Shown: positions 47,301-58,600 of the stretch, piece after piece
Numbering within the stretch: position 1 is the first letter of the stretch
How the letters are laid out: each line of letters begins with the position of its first letter
Assembly (NCBI RefSeq): GCF_963576615.1
Contig: NC_088711.1
Span: 2,294,001-2,358,000, forward strand
Length of the DNA stretch: 64,000 nucleotides
Source of the DNA: Watersipora subatra
Lineage: Eukaryota; Bryozoa; Gymnolaemata; Cheilostomatida; Watersiporidae
Reading direction: 5' to 3'
The notes under the pieces: model-generated
What the model was told of the DNA's origin: nothing
Seen by the model: the letters and a program-made list of their open reading frames with translations, nothing else
Databases searched by the model: none
Made by a program: the position numbers and the translations under genes

Positions 47301-50300
47301 TCTCTACGTAACAGCCGACATCTCTACGTAACAGCCGACATCTCTACGTAACAGCCGACATCTCTACGTAACAGCCGACATCTCTACGTAACAGCCGACA
47401 TCTCTACGTAACAGCCGACATCTCTACGTAACAGCCGACATCTCTACGTAACAGCCGACATCTCTACGTAACAGCCGACATCTCTACGTAACAGCCGACA
47501 TCTCTACGTAACAGCCGACATCTCTACGTAACAGCCGACATCTCTACGTAACAGCCGACATCTCTACGTAACAGCCGACATCTCTACGTAACAGCCGACA
47601 TCTCTACGTAACAGCCGACATCTCTACGTAACAGCCGACATCTCTACGTAACAGCCGACATCTCTACGTAACAGCCGACATCTCTACGTAACAGCCGACA
47701 TCTCTACGTAACAGCCGACATCTCTACGTAACAGCCGACATCTCTACGTAACAGCCGACATCTCTACGTAACAGCCGACATCTCTACGTAACAGCCGACA
47801 TCTCTACGTAACAGCCGACATCTCTACGTAACAGCCGACATCTCCACGTAACAGCCGACATCTCCACGTAACAGCCGACATCTCTACGTAACAGCCGACA
47901 TCTCTACGTAACAGCCGCACTCGCTCAGCACTCTAGTTTGCTGTCATCTGGATTAATTAGAAACCTGCAGAATAATGGACAGGCAGGCAATCATCTTACT
48001 TGTGCTCAACGGAGTAGAGCTCCATGCTCCTCAGGCTACAGTTGATGAGGTTTGGTTGAATAATCTCATCTATCCACAACCAGACCTGCAGGAATAGACG
48101 AACAAGTGGCAGGAATAGATGAACAAGTGGCAGTGCTGTCCTTCTGGTAGTGTTGTCTTTAGACTATTCAATTGAACTGATGAAGTGCACACCTACACCC
48201 AGCAGTCATCAGAACAAGGCCAACAAACATACCTACGGTATTTTCAAGAAAGATGGTTGTTAGGAAAACGCTCTTGCCCCTGGTAACGTAATGCTATGCT
48301 ACATTTTTGCACTGGAACATTTTAATAAAACAAGAGAATGCACAATCATGCTCGTCACACCTCAAACACGCTCGCTGCTCTCAGCTCACCGTAGTTCCAT
48401 CGGTATTGCGGATATCCCAAACACAATTAATGTCCGTCAGGGAATCGTCTAGATGGCTATAAAACTTTCTGACTGCCTTTTCTGATATCTCAAGCGTCTG
48501 ATTGCCAGTGAATGGCACATCAAAGTAGCAGTCTGTAAAGCACAACGTATCAATTTTAAACTTTATCATATTCTATCCCTTTACTCACTGACTTTTAAAA
48601 CATTTAGCTTATTTATGTCCTCGCTTCTACATTAGATCAAACATGGCTAAATGCACTCTATCAGATATGTATTGGAAATTGGTAGTTGACAGTGGCTAGC
48701 GTGGATTTTGAGTCAGACAGGACAGCCTGTCAAACTGTAAAACACTCCTAGTCATGGAATATTAGCGCAGATAGTAGGCAAATGAGACTCGAGAGAAGTA
48801 TCAATTCTTGCAGTTCTTGTTTGCTCACCTCGGTACTTCTCTCTATTTGTTGCATTTTCTAAAATGACAAAAAGTGATATTTAGGATATTCATATACAAT
48901 GTATATGTATGTGTATATATTCCCATGTATGTGTCTGTAGCCTTTAAAAAACATAAAACTTTTATATTTCCATTAATTCATCGAACACAAATGCTTATAA
49001 TTTGAGGAATGGATTTAGGAAAAAAATGAATGAATGGTTAGAAGAATAACGGAGTAAGTGCTTGAGTGTATGAATGAATGAATGAGTGAATGAATGAATG
49101 ATTGAAATGATACTTATGTAAATAATTTGATTCAAAAAGTTAATGACTAGATAACTGAAAAAAACGCACTTATTAAAATGTGAATAATGAAATGAATGAA
49201 TAAATAAATAAAGGATTAAATGACTGAATGGACACAACAATATATACTATATTATAAGGTATATTGATAAGTTAAAGCTGCAAGACTGAACATTTAGCAG
49301 TGAAGTTCCAGTGAAATATAGATAATGCAGAACACGGCTATAAGGTAAGTGAATAAACAAAATGTAAGTCATTCAAGTAAATCAACTTTATCACCAATTT
49401 CTCGTGCACAGGTTGTTTGAGCAGCGCTGCCATAGGCCTACCTGGTATGTCGATGTACCGGTATGAGATATTGAAACCTTTTTTCTCAATGACATCATCG
49501 GTTATGAAGGTCAGTCTCATATAGTTTGTGGTTGACCTCAGTGTCATAGCCTTGGATCCTTTACCACACAACTTCCTCATCACCGGGGAAAACTCAAAAG
49601 GGCCATCTTGGAATGTCAAGGAATCGTATTTACAGTTCTCTGACTCTTCAATGTCATAGTCATCATCGAATGTAATTTCAACAAGTTGTCCTGCACCAGC
49701 TACAATAAGTCATGGAATATTTACTGTTGATCTCAACCAGTTGTCTCTGGTGAAACTTGATAGAACAGGTGCAGATAATAACAAAATAAATGTCTGTCCT
49801 TGTAGGTGTTTCTGTAGGGACCCCTCTGACGATTCTTGACTAGTGATCTCTGTGTCTAGTGACTCCATATTGTAAAAACTGCCTAATATCCCAGCGTAAG
49901 CAACAGCTAGGCACCTAGAGTCTCTCACCTAAGCTCTAGATATCGATTCTTTGAAATTACTAATATTTCTTGTAAATTGTTTTGGTTAGAAGCTCAGCCT
50001 TGGCTGTGTTGCCAGGGATATTATTAGCTCTATTAAAGACCTGATGACTAAGCTGATGTCTAGTAGTCGGTGCTAAACACATGTGCTGCCGTACAGCTCA
50101 CAGCTGATTAGCTATTCCCAGCAAGACAAGCGCTACTAATGATACCACTTACAGCTCTGATGGGTTCTGAAGCGACACGTACCATTGATGAGCTTCATAC
50201 AGTTCAAGTTTGGCTGGTAGACTTTTGTGTTCCTGACAAGAGGACTATAGACTTTGAAAGTAGAGCTGATTGCGAATTTCATGCAGTCGATATCTTTTGA

Positions 50301-52776
50301 CACTCGTTCAGCGATATCCTTCAAAGTGACATCGATGACAAGAGTGCTCGGTTCTGGCATGTAGCAGGTTGTTACCCCTACATTTACAGGTCAATTTAGA
50401 TCACTTCACTGAAAACACTGCTCATAGAACCATAAATGGCTGATCAAAATGGATAAGATAGAGACAACTCCATCCAATGATTGCACGGACTTATTACAAT
50501 TCATTATTTACTATACACTCGAAATCTCACCCGCTATACACTGTATACATCGTGGAAGCTGACATCTTTGCAAGTTATGCTACTGAAAGTACACTACTGT
50601 TTACCAAGAAAATATGTCAATACGTACATATGTTTGTTGTGCCAGCGAAGTATTGCATCTTACTAAAACTCTACCACTTTCTTGCAAAGGATCACTTATG
50701 AGAGCATGCAGCTAGGTGACGGAGATGGCAAGGAGGGGTTAACATTGTTAATGTAATGAGTATTTTGGCTCTACAGCTGAATATTGATTAGGAAAAAGCA
50801 TATTTTATGGTCTCACCTTACCAATATTTAATATAAATCTCAGGGTTTGTCTGTCGTTCATCTGTCCTGTTTTAGCAATCAAGTTTAAGGAACAAAAAAT
50901 TCACATCGCATTAGATTTGAACTCGTAACCTCCTGGTCTACGGACCGGCGAGCTAACCTAATACACTATGCTGTCCTTGCCATGCTAAGGATTACTAGGG
51001 CACATACTTATGCAGTGCTTGCGAAAACACTATTGGCCAGCTTTGATTTTAAACGAACCAACATTACGCATAACGTTAATCTTTACTATTATGATAGTAA
51101 AGATTTAGACAAGCTTAATTTACCAGGTAAGTTACTCAAATTCATTGGGTAAATATTCTACTATCCCTGTAACACTGGGCATTCATCTAGTGTTTAATAT
51201 AATGCATATATTAATAATTCCATCCCACCAATAATTAATATAATGCATATATTAATAATTCCATCTCACCAATAATTAATATAATGCATATGTTAATAAT
51301 TCCATCTCACCAATAATTAATATAATGCATATATTAATAATTCCATCTCACCAATAATTAATATAATGCATATATTAATAATTCCATCTCACCAATAATT
51401 AATATAATGCATATATTAATAATTCCATCTCACCAATAATTAATATAATGCATATGTTAATAATTCCATCCCACCAATATTTAATATAATGCATATGTTA
51501 ATAATTCCATCTCACCAATATTTAATATAATGCATATGTTAATAATTCCATCTCACCAATAATTAATATAATGCATATGTTAATAATTCCATCTCACCAA
51601 TATTTAATATAATGCATATTTAAATGGTCTTACTGTATCATTGATCAATGTAATATGTGTCTTTAATTTCATCCATGACAACCTTACATAATATGCAATA
51701 AAACCTTACAAATGTTCATTTCAAAAGAGTAGTCCAAGTTTAGAATATTTCATTTTAGATTTGACCCTCACTGGTTGTATCCAGAGGTAAAGGCAGGTTC
51801 AAGCCTTATTACACTACATCCATCACTAAATATTTACTCTAGTTATCTAGACATTGAAAATTAGAGCTTTCCGTTTGTCACTTTTGGTTTAGTGTGTGAC
51901 TAGCGAGTCATAGTGATAACTTAGAAAAAATACCATGAAGCTCTTTCTGACATACCTACTGGCCACCTCTTCAGATGTCTCTATGTTTAGTGTTAAAGTA
52001 TTGTATAACCTGAGGAGAATAAGAAGCTCTTGCTTTCCTCGCTCTCACTATTAACCGACCAGTAAAAATAGTCAGCGGCCGCATAAATCTCTCTAACAAC
52101 CTTTGCTTTTTCTCAAGAAAAATAGACAACCAGTGGTCTGGGAGTCTTTCCTCTGCAGATAGTCACTATTAATGAGCATTTGTCAATTAGAGTTGGCACA
52201 ATATCTGCTCTACACTATGGTTGCCGGACCCCTAGAGTTATCACAGTATCTACTCTACAAGATGGTAGCATTCATAAAGTTATCACAATATCTGCTCTAA
52301 AAAATGGTAGCACCCATAGAGATATCACAATATTCACTGTACATAATGATAGCCATGTTAATTTAACTCTTTGCGCCAGTTCCTTCCATGATGATGGTAC
52401 AGCCAGATAGGTAATGCAAAGCTTATTTTGTTTACTAGTTAGAGAGATGAGATACATATGTCTGTCTGCTTACTATTTTTTATAAAATGTGGAAGCCTAG
52501 CTCTAGTCATTTTAGTGTAATTTATAGATTATAGGTTATAGAATAGGAGTCTGGAAGCTTTCAAGGTTGAATATAAAATACCATACCACACTACCCTTCA
52601 CACAGCAGCCCTGGCAGCGGCACGCTGACTGTTGTCCAGAAACTATGGTACAAAGTACAAAAGCAAATTGTTTTGTATGATTTCTTAGCTTGAGAGTAAT
52701 ACCTGTGATTCAGCTTACCAATGAAGACTGCGGAAATAAAAAGAGTAACGTTGAGTTGCAACGAAGAGAGCCTCAT
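41396..52776 (-). CDS. NETO-like transmembrane protein (CUB-CUB-LDLa-TM), complete, 523 aa
   Basis: Ten exons join in phase: 52776-52719, 50377-50183, 49699-49442, 48858-48829, 48532-48390, 48085-48000, 45870-45695, 45342-45208, 44070-43855 and 41670-41396. Residues 1-20 form a signal peptide (MRLSSLQLNVTLFISAVFI). CUB1 is about 50-170 (NLNCMKLINAGAGQLVEITF, SLTFQDGP, KLCGKGS). CUB2 is about 181-315 (DCYFDVPFTGN, INCVWDIRN, IRINFTSYREP). An LDL-receptor class A module at about 318-356 has CLDINLVCNGVYNCPDGDDE. One membrane helix lies at about 366-388 and a 135-residue Ser/Arg-rich tail follows. This is the layout of NETO1/2 and Drosophila Neto, auxiliary subunits of kainate-type glutamate receptors. 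LEV-10-like proteins have more CUB domains, so NETO is the better match. One exon is only 30 nt. Orthology is inferred from architecture. Confidence 0.88.
42165..43164. repeat. 47-bp minisatellite in a NETO-like gene intron
   Basis: About 21 copies of a 47-bp unit (GTAGGTAACAGCTATGTATG, then a TATACGTGTAGAGTAGACAA-type half). Copies differ at a few fixed positions (GAGTAG/GATTAG, GTGTAG/GCGTAG), and a block of about five units at 42715-42840 is repeated at 42950-43075, suggesting multi-unit amplification. Confidence 0.97.
46113..46866. repeat. 31-bp minisatellite in a NETO-like gene intron
   Basis: About 24 copies of a 31-bp unit built on GTGTTCATAGTGCTCATGGC and AGTGAGTCATA. Some units are shortened to about 20 bp by loss of the inner TCATAGTGC. 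Confidence 0.95.
47178..47917. repeat. 20-bp minisatellite, 37 copies, nearly uniform
   Basis: Unit ACATCTCTACGTAACAGCCG, exactly 37 copies in 740 bp. Only the first unit and two near the right end (TCTCCACG, about 47838-47877) differ by one base each. It lies in the same intron as the 31-bp array. Confidence 0.98.
49065..49215. repeat. (GAAT)n imperfect microsatellite
   Basis: Runs of GAAT/GAGT tetranucleotides with interruptions, in a NETO-like gene intron. The open frame on the minus strand (49240-48995) comes from this low complexity. Confidence 0.85.
50843..50985 (-). mobile_element. tRNA-derived SINE, copy 2
   Basis: On the minus strand a tRNA-like head (TAGGTTAGCTCGCCGGTCCG, AGACCAGGAGG and a box B GGTTACGAGTTCAAATC) is followed by TAATGCGATGTGAATTTTTT, GTTCC and a tail ending in GACAGACAAACC. 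The block order equals that at 8866-9010. The box B is better preserved here than in copy 1. It lies in the first intron of the NETO-like gene. Confidence 0.75.
51187..51620. repeat. 41-bp AT-rich minisatellite
   Basis: Ten to eleven copies of a 41-bp unit (AATTAATATAATGCATAT, then RTTAATAATTCCATCTCACC and AAT). Variants ATATAT/ATATGT and AATAAT/AATATT alternate between copies. In the first intron of the NETO-like gene. Confidence 0.97.
52188..52345. repeat. Degenerate tandem repeat of about 45 bp
   Basis: Three to four diverged copies with GTTATCACAATATCTGCTCT and ATGGTAGCA. It accounts for the open frame on the plus strand here. Confidence 0.7.
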
Positions 52777-53460
52777 GATGATAGCTTAGTCTGCTGCTCG
52801 TAACGTTATAATCCTGTTGCTATGGCTAACAGTTAGGGAGGAGAGAGTTGGTCTAGTTCCCTGGATAATGCAAAATGCTCATCACACTCTTGAAGCGATC
52901 GTCAATGCTACCTTCAGATTGCGGGGTACTCAGGCTAGACATAGAATTACAGTTGATTGCAGCTAACTTATTGGTCAAAATTTGCTGACACGCTGTTATA
53001 TAGACATGGCTTACTGATCATCTTCTGCATTCGCTACCATAAGGAAAGAACCATTTCTTAAAATATTGCTTGCGTGTGAGAGAGGTTGCCACAGTTTATT
53101 AAAGCATAGCAAATGTTTAGGTTCCAAGTCTAATTAGTAACCTTTTACAACTAATATAAACTGACAGAAGAACTAAACTGACATGGAACAGATAAAATTC
53201 AGCTTTGTAGAAAAGGTGATAATGTTAAACTAGTTGTCTAGAGATAGAAGCATGCTATGATCAGTTCACCACTACTGAACAACTTCAAATAGTTCTTTAT
53301 GCTGGTTGTAAAGGCAAAACATATAGAATAATGTCTATAGAGAAATATTTGTAGCCTTTTGTTCAATGTCTATACATTCCAATTATAAAAGTTAAAGGCT
53401 AGCTCAGAAATGGTTACGTGTAGGCTGCTGTCATAGCGCTATGATTGTGATAGCTGATAC
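52777..53460. other. 5' flank of the NETO-like gene
   Basis: Promoter and 5' UTR of the NETO-like gene are expected here. I cannot identify a TATA box or start site with confidence. Confidence 0.35.
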
Positions 53461-53767
53461 AGTATGTCTAGCTGTAACTTACCGATAGATAAAGTATCTC
53501 CTAGCTGTAACTTACCGAGAGAGTAAGTATGTTCTAGCTGTAACTTACCGAGAGAGTAAGTATATCCTAGCTGTAACTTGCTGATAGAGTAAGTATCTCC
53601 TAGCTGTAACTTATTGAGAGGGTGAGTATCTCCTAGCTGTAACTTACCAAGAGAGTAAGTATCTCCTAGCTGTAACTTACTGAGAGAGTAAGTATCTCCT
53701 AGCTGTAACTTACCAAGAGAGTAAGTATCTCCTAGCTGTAACTTACCGAGAGAGTAAGTATCTCATG
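53461..53767. repeat. 33-bp minisatellite upstream of the NETO-like gene
   Basis: Nine copies of a 33-bp unit, CTAGCTGTAACTTACCGAGA plus GAGTAAGTATCTC. Unit sequence contains the inverted pair ACTTAC/GTAAGT around AGAGA, so each copy could form a short hairpin. Confidence 0.95.
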
Positions 53768-54171
53768 CTTCTACACATGGTCGTCTCTTAGTAAGATCTT
53801 ACTGATATCATTAACTATGTTCTGAAAAGTTAGAAAAACCGTCTTATTGAAGTATGCTTGAGGTGCTCCTAGCCTACTAAAGTATTAAGACTAGGCCTAG
53901 CAATTAGCATGAAGATATTCAAAACAATTTGATTGGCGTAAAGTAAACAGGCGCAGGGTGAGATCTTCTCTTACCTCATAGCTACCCTTAATTAGACACC
54001 TCACCTAAAACTATTTGCATTATTTAGTGCACACATACAAGCAGACAGAGTTCTCAGCCTAAACCTTGTATGACAGCACTTTTTTATACAAGTTCAATGC
54101 AATGGATCAACTGCAGCTGCATTTCCTGTTTACAGTTTGGCTACTTGTACTCTCCGACAAAGGGTATTAGC

Positions 54172-54781
54172 ATCCATTCATACACCCCATCTCTATGTTG
54201 GTCTACGCCCTTGTTCATACACCCTATCTCTATGTTGGTCCATGCCCCTGTTTATTCACCCCATCTCTATGTTGGTCCACACCCCTGTTCATACACCCTA
54301 TCTCTATGTTGGTCCATGCCCCTGTTTATTCGCCCCATCTCTATGTTGGTCCACACCCCTGTTTATTCACCCTACCTCTATGTTGGTCCACGCCCCTGTT
54401 CATTCACCCCATCTCTATGTTGGACTACATTCCTGTTTATTCACCTCATCTCCATGTTGGTCCACGCCCCCTGTTCATACACCCCATCTCTATGTTGGTC
54501 CATGCTCCCTGTTCATTCAACCCATCTCTATGTTGGTCCACACCCACTGTTCATACACCCCATCTCTAAGTTGGTCCACGCCTCCTGTTCATACACCCCA
54601 TCTCTATGTTGGACTACACCCCTGTTCATACACCCCATCTCTAAGTTGGTTTACGCCTTCTGTTCATACACCCCATCTCTATGTTGGTTTACGCCTCCTG
54701 TTCATACACCCCATCTCTAAGTTGGTTTACGCCTCCTGTTCATACACCCCATCTCTATGTTGGTCCACGCCAACTGTTTAC
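54172..54781. repeat. 37-bp minisatellite with all three plus frames open
   Basis: About 16 copies of a 37/38-bp unit (TTCATACACCCCATCTCTAT, GTTGGTCCACGCCCCTG). The pyrimidine-rich plus strand lacks stops in all three frames, giving open frames up to 251 codons with repeated HTPHLYVG/CSYTPSLCW peptides. No splice or start context supports a gene. Confidence 0.95.
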
Positions 54782-55370
54782 ATGTCTGTTTATATACCGC
54801 CATCTACCTCTTCCCATCTCTGTTTATATTCTGCTATATATCACTCTATAACTTTGTTTATAGCAAGTCTATACACTACTCTCAAGCGATGACCATATGC
54901 CTCTATATAGAATATGAAGGAAACTGTGGATAAACAGTCAAGATATGAATGTTCCCTGTGAGCTGCTAACTTAGTCATTTCTACGTGCAACTTCTCTTTC
55001 ATAGATTTATCTTACTAATACAATGTGATGTTGTCAAAAACTGTCTTTCCATAATTGCACTGGCTATGCTCTCATACATTGTTGGTGAGGAGTTGTCCTT
55101 TCGATGTTGTATTGGAATAAGGTTACCAACTAAACAGTCATTTCTCTGACACATGTTACAAATGACAATCTCTATTGAACGATTATGCTTAATTGTTTTA
55201 TGGTGCAGAACACCAAAAAGGTGGCTTCTTAACTATTTGAATTAAAAACAATAATGGCCGACTTGAGCATGCGAAGGAACGAATACTAATAATATTACAT
55301 GTATACAAATTCAGTGGTCAACCAGCCTAAATTGCCAAAATGAATGTGCATACAATTCTGTATACGTATA
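54782..55370. other. Intergenic DNA, nothing assigned
   Basis: No coding, RNA or bounded mobile feature seen. Confidence 0.4.
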
Positions 55371-55430
55371 TGTGCGCATGCGTGTGTGTGTGAGCATGCG
55401 TGTGTGCGTGTGTGTGTGTGTGTGCGTGTT
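55371..55430. repeat. (TG)n microsatellite with GCATGCG interruptions
   Basis: Alternating TG dinucleotides with CG-containing interruptions, a potential Z-DNA former. Confidence 0.92.
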
Positions 55431-55559
55431 AATACACTCTATGCGCTACATAATAGGTATTGTCTTTCACTAGCTTTTTATAGTTATGGCAGTATGCCAC
55501 CATACATATACATTGATAATGCATCTAGCTACAATATATATTGCTATAAACTATTGTAC

Positions 55560-55990
55560 TGCGAGTTTATGTCGTTATTTACCACTGTACTGTGCGTATA
55601 TGTTGTTATAACCACTGTGCTGTGAGTATATATCACTAGAAACTACTGTAATGTCAGTGTATGTTTCTATACTCACAGTATAGTGGGTATAAAACATATA
55701 TTACATTTTTATACCTACTGTATAGTAACAAAGTATATGTTACTATCTATGTTCTGTGCATAGAAACTATATAATACTATGCACCGCTGTACTGTGGGTA
55801 TACTGTATGTTGTTATTCACTACTGTACTGTGAGTATATGCTGCTATTCACCACTGTACTGTGAGTATATGTTGCTATTCACCACTGTAGTGTGAGTATA
55901 TGTTGTTATTCATCCCTGTACTGTGGGTATATGTTGCTATTCACCACTGTATTGTGAGTATATGTTGTTATTCGCTACTGTAATGTGTTA
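55560..55990. repeat. About 31-bp minisatellite, right part regular
   Basis: About 13 copies around ACTGTACTGTGAGTATATG, then TTGCTATTCACC. The left half (55560-55780) is strongly diverged; the right half (55790-55985) is regular at about 31 bp. Confidence 0.88.
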
Positions 55991-56867
55991 ATAGGCATTG
56001 TGGTACTGCCACTATATATCCTTGTTATACTGTCATAGCATGAGAAACTTTTTATTCTGACAGAATCTAAAATGCTGCAAAAGCATACATGGATCGAGGA
56101 GGTGAGAATTAATGACACCACCGTCACGCCATGAAATAAAACTAGGAATGAAATGAAAGAATATGAAAACTATTTATAAACTGGTGGTTATTTTGAGAGT
56201 CCTTAAGAATATTGAGGTGTGTACTGACCTCTGTGACAATGCCTCAAGATATCGAAGTGAAAATCAACATGTTGTGAGAAAAACAGATCTGTACCACTAT
56301 ACATAGAAGTTGCTCACCAACTTTCGAGTAGTATTCACATTTCTTGAGTTGACAGCTCTTAAGACAAGAACACAACTCAGTATCTGGTTTTTAACCAGAC
56401 AACAATGGTGTGTCTCCTATTATATGTACTTTCTACTAGCTTAGTAAACAGCTAGATTTTGTATTATACTCATAGAATCAAATCTCAGCCTGCAGAGCTT
56501 TCTGGTTTTCTGCCGAGTTTCTCATCTTTCTCAATAAAATAACTCACACGCCGCGGATATAAATATTGGCTAAAATACTAATACCCTATTTGAACATTAA
56601 ACAACTTACCGATTCATCTGACACTGTGGAACATGAACTTGCTCACATCAAATCATTGGATCAAATGCTGTCCATGAAGAATCTGTTTGTTAGACTCTGA
56701 TATATTACAATACTGTTTTAGATATTTCCGTACCGCCTGCTAGAGATGAATTAACAGCTAACATAAGCAAGTATTGCTGATTGATTAGAATGACACAGTA
56801 CATTATATTTAAGTATGCACATTATATACACAGGAAAAGCATTATATACAGTTAGGCCGCTGCTGTT
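55991..56867. other. 3' flank of the 209-aa gene, nothing assigned
   Basis: Contains the expected 3' UTR of the minus-strand gene that stops at 56868. No unequivocal AATAAA close to the stop on the minus strand. No other feature. Confidence 0.35.
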
Positions 56868-57631
56868 CTACTGCGAATAGCCTTTGAGTCTTTTTATAGA
56901 GGTGCGATACTGCTCCTCTAGTCTCCAAATGTCTACCGTTTCTGCCTCTTCCTTACTTGGCACGAGCAGACGCCGAGTCTGGTTGTCCCTCCGCGTTCTC
57001 AAGAATGCTGCATCTGAATACCCTTTGGATTTGCCTCGAGCAATCATTTCCTGTAGCTCTAAATCCTCCAAAGGTTTTATTGGAGGTAGTTTTGGAGTTC
57101 TGTTAAGATCATGTGGCTGCAATAGAGGCTGGGTGTGGAGCGCATGTGTAGTTGACCGAGCACGACGAGCCTGTTCCATCGCCTGTTTGATGATTTCATC
57201 TCGTGTGAGAATACGACGAGAGACCGGATGTAACTTGTAGCCTCTCGGCTTATCTGGGACATTTGGAACAACTCGCCGTAATAACAGAGAAACAATATCT
57301 TGGACTATGTGATTTCTGACTATTCTTCCAGTTTCTGGGTGCTTGGACACACCCTCTGGTCTTGAATCTGGCTCAAACTCGCTGGAATTATAAATGAAGC
57401 ATTTCAAGATGACCTGCTGATGCTAATCAATATATAATTACAAATTGTCTGCTTTCATAACATCATAGCCAGCAAGTCACAAATATACAATATGCCGTCA
57501 AAGAACCACCCCCACCTGTCAGGAAAGAGATATGTAGAGCCCTCTGCCCCTGGCAGTTCCCCTTCCTCATCAGACTCAATAATAGTTGGGTAGAGGAGCT
57601 TTGATTCTGACTCCATTTCCTCTTCACTCAT
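56868..57631 (-). CDS. Unrecognised 209-aa protein, two exons
   Basis: Exon 57631-57516 (ATG, MSEEEMESESKLLYPTIIES) joins exon 57381-56868 across a phase-2 GT-AG intron of 134 bp. ATG at 57631 is preferred; the open frame further upstream lacks another ATG. The product is acidic over the first 35 residues and basic thereafter (REVEALED segments: VSKHPETGRIVRNHI, SLLLRRVVPNV, RGYKLHPVSRRILTRDEI, KQAMEQARRARS, SDAAFLRTRRDNQTRRLL, WRLEEQYRTSIKRL). Clean splice sites, a long exon without stops and non-repetitive composition argue for a real gene. No signal peptide, membrane span or familiar catalytic motif is visible, and I do not recognise the family. A short coiled-coil or helical region is likely near 105-120 and at the C-terminus. 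Confidence 0.8.
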
Positions 57632-57695
57632 CTTGATGACTAATTGCACTTCACCCAACACTGATCTCTTTCATCTGCCTAGTTTCTGTCTATGA

Positions 57696-57834
57696 CAGTT
57701 CTACTTGACGGGTCTCTCTCACTCTTTGACAGCTCTTGACAGGTCTCTCTCACTCTTTGACAGCTCTTGACAGGTCTCTCTCACTCTTTGACAGCTCTTG
57801 ACAGGTCTCTCTCACTCTTTGACAGCTCTCTAAA
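57696..57834. repeat. 31-bp tandem repeat just upstream of the 209-aa gene
   Basis: Four to five copies of GACAGGTCTCTCTCACTCTT plus TGACAGCTCTT, nearly identical, 65 bp 5' of the start codon, thus in its promoter or 5' UTR. Confidence 0.93.
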
Positions 57835-58059
57835 GATATGTGTTAGAGACACAACATGTAAGACTTGTATGCCTATACCATTAGCTGTAGGCTGTGTGGA
57901 TTAACGACTGCTATCAGAGGATCTGCACAGGCTTCTAGAGTTGGTTAAAAATTGGTTGCAAAAATTGTAAGTCAACAATCTTTATGGTTGAAATGAAGAG
58001 TGTGTAGGGAATAAGAATATAAATTCAGAGTGTAAGTTATGGATGTACTTGCCTAGTAT

Positions 58060-58600
58060 GCTTGTTATATATATTTGTATTAACTCTATGTACCCAGTTA
58101 ATTTACTCTATGCACTTCTTTGATATGTTAGCTCTACATACTTACTTGGTCTACTCACTCTGTGTACGTACTCGGTATAGCTAATTTATATACTTGTCTA
58201 ATGTACTCACACTATGAAATTATATAAGTAACTTACTCCCTGCAATTACGCAGTACAATCTCTCCCTGTACTAACCCATTGTCATACTCCATGCACGTAC
58301 TTTATGCATTTATTCTATGTACTTACTTTATGTGTTTACATAATATACTTATCTAGTATACTTATTCTATGTAGTTACTTAGTATACTTACTTTACGTGC
58401 TTGTCTAGTATTCTTACCTTATGTACTTACCCAGTATACTTACCCTATGTACTTACCCAGTATACTTACTCTATTCAGTTACTAAGTATACTTACTCAAC
58501 ATGCTAACCCATTATACTTACTCCATTTCTTTACCCAGTTGACTTACTTTATGTACTTACTCAATATACTTATTTTGTGTACTTACCAGTATACTCGGTA
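58060..58600. repeat. Degenerate tandem repeat, about 25-26 bp
   Basis: Many diverged copies of TATACTTACTCTATGTACTTAC-like sequence with ACCCAG. Regular only at 58400-58580. Gives a Tyr/Leu-rich open frame that is not a gene. Confidence 0.75.

Noticed and set aside
47178-47917. CRISPR-like regular array
   Set aside because: Units are contiguous 20-mers without distinct spacers, in an intron of an animal gene; a minisatellite.
50870-50985. tRNA gene on the minus strand
   Set aside because: Acceptor stem does not pair and the sequence continues into a shared SINE body; tRNA-derived repeat.
54070-54892. Long plus-strand ORFs of 216 and 251 codons
   Set aside because: Produced by a stop-free 37-bp tandem repeat in all three frames.
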